Shown here piece after piece: positions 14,344-19,147 of a stretch of DNA of 21,171 nucleotides (its first letter is position 1; each line of letters starts with the position of its first letter). A program made the position numbers and the translations under genes. Below the pieces are notes generated by a model. That model was not told where the DNA came from. It did no database searches and saw nothing but the letters and a program-made list of their open reading frames with translations. Location of the stretch: IMG/VR virus record IMGVR_UViG_3300029989_000174, positions 1 to 21,171 of that record; one strand, given 5' to 3'. This DNA is from a virus.

Positions 14344-15474
14344 CTAATATTTCAACAATTCACTATCGACCCAACGAGGGGCGTAAGCGATTGCATTTTC
14401 TACGTCAAAGTTTCCAATTAAATCATCCGGTTTAGGACTCAAGGACATTTCAATAATATGGTCGGAATAGTTATCCCAAAAGCCTTTTTCGATACATTCT
14501 TGATGAATATTAATTGCTTTTCTAATACCTTTTTGTCCGTAGTCAACAATGTTCATATCGGGCAAATAAGGCTGTGTAATATAAGGCGCTTCTTTTTCTT
14601 GCACTATAAAGAAGAAGCTTTCTACTTCGATACCTTTACCAAATAAGAACTTAGTCACTTGGTAAATACCTTCTCTATAATTAGCCGCTTGAAAATGATA
14701 CCCGAACTTAATAAAGTCGCCGTAAAAAGTCTGTGGATTAGCACTCGTGCAAGTTTTATAATCGGGTACTAACTTACAATCATAAGGTAAGAAGTCCGGG
14801 CGACATTTTAGCCACAAGCCGGTTGCTTCATCAATCCAAAATAGACTTAATTCGCTTTCGCCTTTTTGACTAAAAGCATTTTTCGCAAATTTATTATTAT
14901 TTATTGCACGTCCTACGCCTATTACTTGGTTTAATTCGTTGCTATCAAGCTCTATTCCTCTTGTATCCGTTCCGTCAAGAATAAATAAAATAGGTGTTAA
15001 ATCAGAAACATTATAATCTTTTATAGATTTATTTTTACCGTATTTATCGAACATTTTAGACATATATCTCATAAGTCTTTTATAGTTAAATAGTCGGCTT
15101 CGACCGCTTAACGGCATAAACTTTAAATCGGGTGAAAACAATAATCGGCATCTATCTCTTAAAACGTTTAAAATATCTTCTTTCAAGAGTTTCTTATAAG
15201 GATTATGCCAATATGTAGCCTCAAAAGACTCCGCACCTTCTAAAATATAAGTGTGGCAAGCTTTACCAATTTTAAAGCAAGGTTTTTCTTTTGGCTCATA
15301 TTCACCACTTAAATACTTATAGTAGTATTTTGCCGGGCAATCTAGCAACATTTTAAGCCCACTGGTAGATAATCCAATAGTTGAGTGATAAACCTCGTTT
15401 GGCATCCCTCTGATGATGCAAGGCTCTGTTATTTTCATATCTTTTTTATAATCTATAATTGAATCTTTAATCAT
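14344..15474 (-). CDS. RecE-like exonuclease, PD-(D/E)XK fold
   Basis: A 376-residue nuclease. From the N-terminus: a YHSTIGLSTSGLKMLLDCPA region (typical start of the RecE C-terminal domain family), the GKACHTYILEG His motif near residue 80, ESELSLFWIDEATGLWLKCR, the catalytic PDFLPYDCKLVPDYKTC block with the Asp and DxK residues, and FGYHFQAANYREGI with the conserved Gln and Tyr. It digests one strand of linear double-stranded DNA to give the tails used by RecT. The start chosen is the ATG 15472-15474, which overlaps the stop of a 53-residue gene (TAATG). The earlier ATG at 15507 would overlap that gene by 34 bases. The length matches stand-alone RecE cores. Confidence 0.85.
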   Translation of the reverse strand: MIKDSIIDYKKDMKITEPCIIRGMPNEVYHSTIGLSTSGLKMLLDCPAKYYYKYLSGEYEPKEKPCFKIGKACHTYILEGAESFEATYWHNPYKKLLKEDILNVLRDRCRLLFSPDLKFMPLSGRSRLFNYKRLMRYMSKMFDKYGKNKSIKDYNVSDLTPILFILDGTDTRGIELDSNELNQVIGVGRAINNNKFAKNAFSQKGESELSLFWIDEATGLWLKCRPDFLPYDCKLVPDYKTCTSANPQTFYGDFIKFGYHFQAANYREGIYQVTKFLFGKGIEVESFFFIVQEKEAPYITQPYLPDMNIVDYGQKGIRKAINIHQECIEKGFWDNYSDHIIEMSLSPKPDDLIGNFDVENAIAYAPRWVDSELLKY

Positions 15475-15635
15475 TATATTTCTCTTTCGTCTATTTCGAG
15501 AACCCATCTCAAGGTGTTAATCATTGTATTGTTTTGGATTTTGTCTTTTTTAGTAACTTCTTTGAAGTTCTTTGTAATTTCTTTTATCTCTTGACAATTT
15601 GCTAACATTTCTCTTATTTCTTTTTCAAGTCTCAT
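15474..15635 (-). CDS. 53-residue helical protein, unknown
   Basis: A short gene: MRLEKEIREMLANCQEIKEI, then TKNFKEVTKKDKIQNN and TMINTLRWVLEIDEREI. It begins directly after the stop of the 61-residue gene and ends in a TAATG overlap with the RecE-like gene, so three genes are packed without a gap. It is charged and helical, with no visible motif. The tight coupling on both sides supports it as a real gene. Confidence 0.65.
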   Translation of the reverse strand: MRLEKEIREMLANCQEIKEITKNFKEVTKKDKIQNNTMINTLRWVLEIDEREI

Positions 15636-15821
15636 TTAATTACCGCTCAATCTGTCGTAAGCATCGTGGTCGCCGTCATCATCTGCTAATTCGTTTATAT
15701 ACTTTTCGTAATCGTCGGGGTCGCTTGGGTCTAGCCCTTCCTCAACCATTTTACGAGCGATTTCTTCGTACTTTTCTTGGTCTTCGTAGTATTGATTTAA
15801 TGTGTAATCGATATAATCCAT
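15636..15821 (-). CDS. Acidic 61-residue protein, unknown
   Basis: MDYIDYTLNQYYEDQEKYEE begins a very acidic, Tyr-rich protein ending in DDDGDHDAYDRLSGN. AAAGGA lies about 9 bases before the ATG. It is the first gene after the promoter at 15,932-15,960. Acidic small proteins near recombination genes can act as DNA mimics or as inhibitors of host nucleases, for example lambda Gam (not related in sequence); that is only a suggestion. The family is not known to me. Confidence 0.65.
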   Translation of the reverse strand: MDYIDYTLNQYYEDQEKYEEIARKMVEEGLDPSDPDDYEKYINELADDDGDHDAYDRLSGN

Positions 15822-15931
15822 TGACTTTGTTCCTTTTGTTAATAAGTGCCGTCTTTTCGGCTGTCAGATACTAATTGTTATGGCGTGTTATTAGCATCAC
15901 ATCACCCGCCTTTTCCTACCTTAAAAGTGCT

Positions 15932-15960
15932 AAAATATCGTTGTCTGTTCCAACTGTCAA
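15932..15960 (-). promoter_or_regulatory. Sigma70-type promoter for recombination and replication genes
   Basis: Read leftward: TTGACA (15955-15960), 17-base spacer, TATTTT (15932-15937). The -35 is perfect, the spacing ideal and the -10 fair. Transcription would start near 15925, about 100 bases before the 61-residue gene. The untranslated region 15822-16018 contains nothing else convincing. Confidence 0.7.
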
Positions 15961-16018
15961 CGTTCTATGTTTTTAAGCCGACCATCAAGAACTGTAAAGA
16001 ACATTAAACGGCTTTCTT

Positions 16019-16276
16019 TTATGCAATCAAACCGCTTTTGACCATAAGCCTATACTTTTTGTCGATTTGGTTGTTATCGATAATTTCTTGTAAAAATTCT
16101 TTGACATCGTCTCTTTGAAAAGTTGGGATATTGATTTCGTCTGTGATATTGTCCATATCTTCAAAGAAGCTAATTACTTGCGCTTTTACCAAAATAAAAC
16201 GTCTTTTCTTTTCGGCTTCGTCTTCTAGTTTTTTTGTTTCGATAAAATCTTTGATTTTAATTAAATTGCTCAACAT
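16019..16276 (-). CDS. Helical 85-residue protein, unknown
   Basis: MLSNLIKIKDFIETKKLEDE starts a charged helical protein; AAGGAG lies about 8 bases before the ATG. Middle part RRFILVKAQVISFFEDMDNI; end KKYRLMVKSGLIA. The N-terminal 30 residues look like a coiled coil. No motif recognised. It ends about 60 bases before the promoter at 15,955, so it is the last gene of the first early unit. Confidence 0.65.
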   Translation of the reverse strand: MLSNLIKIKDFIETKKLEDEAEKKRRFILVKAQVISFFEDMDNITDEINIPTFQRDDVKEFLQEIIDNNQIDKKYRLMVKSGLIA

Positions 16277-16294
16277 ATCTTTACTCCTTTTGTT

Positions 16295-16432
16295 TTATAC
16301 AAGTTCAGAGGTCAAAGCATAGATAAACTGTGCTTTTAGTCTTTTTTCTTCCTCGGGGGTGTATTCCGTATCGTCTATATTTACTTCTACTTCTACACCG
16401 CATATTACTTTTCTAAATAAATTTTGTATCAT
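16295..16432 (-). CDS. 45-residue protein, unknown
   Basis: A short gene: MIQNLFRKVICGVEVEVNID, then DTEYTPEEEKRLKAQF and IYALTSELV. AAGGA lies about 8 bases before the ATG at 16430-16432. A beta pair followed by one long helix is likely. It is the upstream neighbour of the 85-residue gene. The good ribosome site and coding-like composition support it; function unknown. Confidence 0.55.
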   Translation of the reverse strand: MIQNLFRKVICGVEVEVNIDDTEYTPEEEKRLKAQFIYALTSELV

Positions 16433-16460
16433 TTCGTCATTCCTTATTAAGTAATGTGTT

Positions 16461-16577
16461 CTATTCCCACCGCCACTTAGCTTTTATCGGATTTGAACTT
16501 TGCAGAACCGGCTCTATATGCGGATACACGCTCTCGATTTAGTGTTTTATGTCGTGGTAATCGAGCAAATCTGACAT
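16461..16577 (-). pseudogene. 39-codon frame interrupted by an in-frame TAA
   Basis: The ATG (16575-16577) directly follows the stop of the 61-residue gene. The frame reads MSDLLDYHDIKH, then TAA (codon 13), then IESVYPHIEPVLQSSNPIKA and KWRWE before TAG at 16461-16463. The part after the TAA looks protein-like. It may be a decayed gene, a stop-codon readthrough, or a separate short ORF starting at the GTG (codon 17) with GAGAG upstream. Chance cannot be excluded for so short a frame. Confidence 0.3.
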
Positions 16578-16763
16578 TTAAGCGGTTAAGCCTAAATCTT
16601 GTATTTCTTCTTGCATAATCTCGTTATAGTGTACGCAATCTTTCATCTCGCAAAATTCGCAATTGTACATAAAATCGTCTGTAACAATAGCCGGGAAACA
16701 TTCTATTTGTACTTTTAAATCCATTCCTGTTTGTGGGTCTTTATCGGTTAAATATGTTTTCAT
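16578..16763 (-). CDS. 61-residue Cys-rich protein, unknown
   Basis: MKTYLTDKDPQTGMDLKVQI begins the protein and ECFPAIVTDDFMYNCEFCEM follows, then KDCVHYNEIMQEEIQD. The CEFCEMKDCVH cluster (four to five possible ligands) suggests a zinc site. AAGGAG lies 6 bases before the ATG. It is the second gene of the leftward early operon, after the RHH gene. Function unknown. Confidence 0.68.
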   Translation of the reverse strand: MKTYLTDKDPQTGMDLKVQIECFPAIVTDDFMYNCEFCEMKDCVHYNEIMQEEIQDLGLTA

Positions 16764-16826
16764 AGTTTCTCCTTTTGTAAATTTTTTGGTACTAAAATTA
16801 AGCCCCTATCCATGTGGCTATTGATT

Positions 16827-16855
16827 TGTTAATTTTGTTGTGTTAATTTGTTAAT
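16827..16855. repeat. Three TGTTAAT repeats between RHH gene and next gene
   Basis: TGTTAAT occurs at 16827-16833, 16841-16847 and 16849-16855 (14 and 8 bases apart). Its complement ATTAACA also occurs at 17061-17067, on the other side of the RHH gene. Such short spaced repeats could be operator sites. The region 16764-16890 has no other clear element. Confidence 0.35.
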
Positions 16856-16890
16856 GAGATTTAAATAGGGGGTAAACATAAAATTTTATT

Positions 16891-17025
16891 TTATGCTGCC
16901 TCCTTTTGTTTCTCAAGCCAAAGCCCAAAAGCTTCGGTCGCGATTTGGCTTCTGTTTAAGTCTTTATGTATATAATTATCGACTTCTTCAACCATCTCGC
17001 CGGGTACGTTAATTGAAATTATCAT
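16891..17025 (-). CDS. Ribbon-helix-helix (CopG/Arc-type) regulator, first lytic gene
   Basis: A 44-residue protein: MIISINVPGEMVEEVDNYIH, then KDLNRSQIATEAFGLW and LEKQKEAA. An N-terminal strand (IISINVPG), helix A (EMVEEVDNYI), the NRSQ turn and helix B fit the ribbon-helix-helix fold, which binds DNA as dimers through the strand. AGAGG lies 5 bases before the ATG (17023-17025). It is the first gene downstream of the leftward promoter and opposite the CI-like repressor, the place held by Cro in lambda and by Arc in P22. It may lower repressor expression or autoregulate. Binding sites are not proven. Confidence 0.8.
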   Translation of the reverse strand: MIISINVPGEMVEEVDNYIHKDLNRSQIATEAFGLWLEKQKEAA

Positions 17026-17042
17026 TACTACCTCTCGTACAA

Positions 17043-17066
17043 TTATTAAGTTATTAAGTTATTAAC
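17043..17066. repeat. Three tandem 8-bp repeats in the lytic leader
   Basis: TTATTAAG, TTATTAAG and TTATTAAC are contiguous at 17043-17066. They lie between the leftward transcription start (about 17066) and the RHH start codon. This is a likely regulator-binding site, possibly of the RHH protein itself. Confidence 0.45.
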
Positions 17067-17067
17067 A

Positions 17068-17101
17068 TTTACATTGTAAACCAACTACACTACAATGTCA
17101 A
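17068..17101. promoter_or_regulatory. Overlapping divergent promoters of the lysogeny switch
   Basis: The rightward promoter is TTTACA (17068-17073), 17 bases, TACAAT (17091-17096). The leftward promoter is TTGACA (complement of 17096-17101), 17 bases, TACAAT (complement of 17073-17078). The element is an inverted repeat with 11-bp arms (10 of 11 matching) and a 12-base centre. Each arm holds the -35 of one promoter and the -10 of the other, so polymerase can occupy only one at a time. Each arm also holds a TACAnTGT motif that may be the repressor operator. Confidence 0.7.
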
Positions 17102-17107
17102 GTACAA

Positions 17108-17124
17108 GTCGGTAAAATACCGAA
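17108..17124. promoter_or_regulatory. Inverted repeat in the repressor leader
   Basis: TCGGTA, AAA, TACCGA is a 6-bp inverted repeat (about 17109-17123) between the rightward transcription start and the repressor ATG at 17138. It could be an operator or a small RNA hairpin. No good ribosome site precedes the ATG (AAAGTGA). Confidence 0.4.
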
Positions 17125-17137
17125 CAAAGTAAAGTGA

Positions 17138-17581
17138 ATGAACATAAATCAAGCTATAATTGAATTATATAGATTTACAAAACTTAACGAAGGACTGTTG
17201 AGTTATGCTTATCTTGCAAAAATTTTCGGGTGCAGTCGCTCTTATGTTTCGGAAATGGCAAAAGCAGATAAAGACCTAGACGAGAACAAAATAGCACTAT
17301 TAGAGCATCGTTATAACTTCTCTTTTTTTGATAGGGAAAATGCAAAAAAAAGATTAATCGAGGTGGCTGATTGCTTAGCTATAAAGTTACATGATTATGA
17401 AGAATTTACTTTGTTTGACTTAGATGAATTGGTAAAACTTTACAATGTCAACCTAAATTATATTCTTTGTGGCGTAGGCGATATGTTCATCGCAAAAGAC
17501 CCCACCTCAAATAAAGATGAAGATTTAGATACAAAAATCGAGAACCGGATTAACGAGATTTTGGAAAAACGAGGTTTATAA
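17138..17581 (+). CDS. CI-like phage repressor, short form without protease
   Basis: A 147-residue DNA-binding protein. HTH: LSYAYLAKIFGCSRSYVSEM at about residues 20-39. A second conserved block LDELVKLYNVNLNYILCGVG then DMF, at about 93-115, is the pattern (xxLYxVxxNYxLxGxGxMF) usual in CI-type repressors. The end (DTKIENRINEILEKRGL) is a likely coiled coil for dimerisation. There is no S24-type peptidase domain, so it cannot be cleaved by RecA-type autoproteolysis as lambda CI is; induction must work otherwise. It is driven by the rightward half of the overlapping promoters. A TACAATGTC site lies inside the gene (17441-17449). Confidence 0.78.
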   Translation: MNINQAIIELYRFTKLNEGLLSYAYLAKIFGCSRSYVSEMAKADKDLDENKIALLEHRYNFSFFDRENAKKRLIEVADCLAIKLHDYEEFTLFDLDELVKLYNVNLNYILCGVGDMFIAKDPTSNKDEDLDTKIENRINEILEKRGL

Positions 17582-17663
17582 CTTTTTGGATTATAATGTC
17601 TGCGACCTGTGGATAAACCAAGACTAAAGCCTTGTAAACCAATTTAATGTCTTCTTTTGTCAT
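17550..17663 (-). CDS. 37-residue protein convergent with the repressor gene
   Basis: Antisense to the end of the repressor gene: MTKEDIKLVYKALVLVYPQV, then ADIIIQKVINLVFPKSR. AGGAG lies 7 bases before the ATG (17661-17663), a strong site. It is hydrophobic and basic, perhaps membrane-associated or a short helical toxin- or regulator-like peptide. It overlaps the repressor's last 32 bases tail-to-tail. Its transcript would run against the repressor mRNA. No family recognised. Confidence 0.5.
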   Translation of the reverse strand: MTKEDIKLVYKALVLVYPQVADIIIQKVINLVFPKSR

Positions 17664-17703
17664 ACTTTTACTCCTGTAAGACTCTACATATATATAAAGG
17701 CGT

Positions 17704-17723
17704 TTTGATTGTGTTTGATTGTG
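17704..17723. repeat. Tandem decamer TTTGATTGTG, two copies
   Basis: Two perfect 10-bp repeats, one helical turn apart, between the two regulators. They are also upstream of the convergent 37-residue gene and could be a regulator site. An imperfect inverted repeat CGTTTT/AAAACG brackets them. Confidence 0.35.
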
Positions 17724-17768
17724 TTTTTACGCTTAAAACGTATCAAGCATGGCACTTTTGGCTTAATA

Positions 17769-17785
17769 TACTCTATTCCTAGAGT
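17769..17785. promoter_or_regulatory. Palindromic operator at the promoter of the Xre regulator
   Basis: ACTCTA, TTCC, TAGAGT (about 17770-17785) is a perfect 6-bp inverted repeat. It overlaps a TATACT -10-like element (about 17767-17772) that would drive the gene at 17821. This is the expected layout for autoregulation. Confidence 0.45.
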
Positions 17786-17820
17786 GTAGAAAATATTTTC
17801 ACAGCCTTTAAAATGGCTAT

Positions 17821-18033
17821 ATGAAAGATTTTAAAAAGATAATAGGGCGTAGAATTTCAATAGAACGTAGAAAGCTCGGATTAAGCCAAGAAGACCTCGC
17901 GGAACTTGTCGGCGTTCATAGAACGTACATCGGAACGGTTGAACGAGGCGAAAAGAATATCTCGTTAATGACTGTACGGAAATTCGCTCTAGCTATGGAT
18001 TTGCCCCTAGAAATTTTGTTCAAAGGATATTAA
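17821..18033 (+). CDS. Xre-family HTH regulator, resembles C proteins
   Basis: A 70-residue protein that is one Xre/Cro HTH domain: RRKLGLSQEDLAELVGVHRT, then YIGTVERGEKNISL and a last helix. The VHRTYIGxVERGEKN motif is typical of controller (C) proteins of restriction-modification systems and of related phage regulators. No classical ribosome site precedes the ATG: the sequence AGCCTTTAAAATGGCT forms a small hairpin directly before it. C-protein genes are often leaderless or poorly led. A palindrome lies upstream. Target genes may be itself, the convergent gene or the conversion genes. There is no endonuclease gene beside it, so the C-protein resemblance is sequence-level only. Confidence 0.82.
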   Translation: MKDFKKIIGRRISIERRKLGLSQEDLAELVGVHRTYIGTVERGEKNISLMTVRKFALAMDLPLEILFKGY

Positions 18034-18040
18034 ATAAGTT

Positions 18041-18088
18041 TACATTGTCCACCGGGAACTTGTTTTTTAAAAGCCTGTTGTTTATAAT
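18041..18088 (+). promoter_or_regulatory. Promoter with operator-like site for the secreted-protein genes
   Basis: TTGTTT (18060-18065), 17 bases, TATAAT (18083-18088). The -10 is perfect and the -35 weak. TACATTGTC (18041-18049), matching the TACAnTGT motif of the switch, lies about 10 bases upstream of the -35. This suggests that the repressor may act here, positively or negatively. Confidence 0.55.
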
Positions 18089-18126
18089 ATCAGTGTGTAT
18101 CGAAATATTTAGAATTAGGGCATTGA

Positions 18127-18636
18127 ATGAAAAAACCTATTGTTATATTGCTTATGGCAATACCAATATTTATTAACTTGATAGCTTGGGCAGAGCCAAT
18201 CGGCTTTAGGTCTTTGCAATGGGGAGAGCATGTCAACCATAGTCAATTTAATTGTACAATATACGAAGACGACAAAAATTTAGCAAATTGTAGTAAAAAA
18301 GGTGAAAATTTAAGTATAGGTGGCGCTGAATTAAAGCACATAAGCTATTTTTTGTATAAAGATATGCTCGAAAGTGTTTTTATAACGGTCGGGGGTTACG
18401 ACAATAGCCAACAAGTTTTTAAATCTTTTCAAATGAATTACGGCGAAGGCTACCCGAAATATAAAAATACTTATAGTCAAGATGATTGGCAATGGAATAC
18501 TAATGACGTTTTTATATCATATACATACGATACTTATAAATGCCAATCTGTTTTTATAATCTTATCGAAAAAAATGTCCGAATTTAAGAAACACGATTTA
18601 GATAATGCTATAACTAATAGCTCAAAGGATTTTTAA
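18127..18636 (+). CDS. Secreted protein of the prophage cargo, unknown
   Basis: A 169-residue protein with a Sec signal peptide: Lys-Lys at residues 2-3, a hydrophobic core IVILLMAIPIFINLIAWAEP and a probable cut after AWA. The mature part is polar, with Trp and Tyr residues and three Cys (NCTIYE, NCSKKG, YKCQSV), perhaps one disulfide. It has a beta-rich look (YFLYKDMLESVFITVGGYDN; DVFISYTYDTYKCQSVFIIL). It stands in the rightward, lysogeny-side group with its own promoter and so is a likely lysogenic-conversion (moron) gene that changes the host envelope or surface. No family recognised. Confidence 0.75.
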   Translation: MKKPIVILLMAIPIFINLIAWAEPIGFRSLQWGEHVNHSQFNCTIYEDDKNLANCSKKGENLSIGGAELKHISYFLYKDMLESVFITVGGYDNSQQVFKSFQMNYGEGYPKYKNTYSQDDWQWNTNDVFISYTYDTYKCQSVFIILSKKMSEFKKHDLDNAITNSSKDF

Positions 18637-18637
18637 A

Positions 18638-19132
18638 ATGAAAAAAATTTTATTGATTACATTATTGTTCTTTTTATCACCTGTTTACGCCGAAGAGCTA
18701 CAAGGTGGCGTTACCTATGATGTAAATTCCGCAAGGGCTTACGTCCAAGATGGGCAAATTAGTGACATAGGGCAACAAAGCAACCTTTATTATAGTAATA
18801 ATGGCTCGACTGACGATATTATTTACGGATATAGCGCTAACAATGTACCCGAATGCTTTACCGTTCGGTACAATGATGATTTAACAAGGGATTATATTTA
18901 TGGAATGAATAATAAACTACTTTACGTTATTAAAAATGATAGACCGACTACAGAATTCCCGCATAGAGGGTACAGGTATAATACAAAAGGAAAATTAATA
19001 AACACTACTTTGATGACCTCTAAAAACAACGGATTTACCTTTTCGCCAAGTGGTAAACTTTTAGGGCGCTTGATTGGTGGCGTGGGGTATCTCGGTAATA
19101 CGAATATAGTTATAGGTAGCCAATCAAATTAA
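18638..19132 (+). CDS. Secreted repeat-rich protein of the prophage cargo
   Basis: A 164-residue protein with a Sec signal peptide (MKKILLITLLFFLSPVYAEE, cut after VYA). The mature part has repeated aromatic beta-hairpin-like units: YDVNSARAYVQDGQISDIGQ, then TVRYNDDLTRDYIYGMNNKL, then YRYNTKGKLINTT and FTFSPSGKLLGRL. The pattern Y/F-x-x-x-G-K-L recalls MORN- or YD-type secreted repeats. ATG follows the upstream stop by one base, with AAAGGA upstream, so the two cargo genes are one unit. The role is unknown. Exported and envelope-located is the only supported statement. Confidence 0.72.
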   Translation: MKKILLITLLFFLSPVYAEELQGGVTYDVNSARAYVQDGQISDIGQQSNLYYSNNGSTDDIIYGYSANNVPECFTVRYNDDLTRDYIYGMNNKLLYVIKNDRPTTEFPHRGYRYNTKGKLINTTLMTSKNNGFTFSPSGKLLGRLIGGVGYLGNTNIVIGSQSN

Positions 19133-19147
19133 TAATAAAGGTAAGAA

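Noticed and set aside
15599-15874. Rightward 91-codon ORF
   Set aside because: Lies over two coupled leftward genes, with Arg/Leu-rich shadow composition.
16461-16570. tRNA-like look (GTTCAAATCC near a GAGAGCG stretch)
   Set aside because: The T stem does not pair (CAAAG against CCGAT) and no acceptor or anticodon stem can be formed; the same bases read as a short protein frame.
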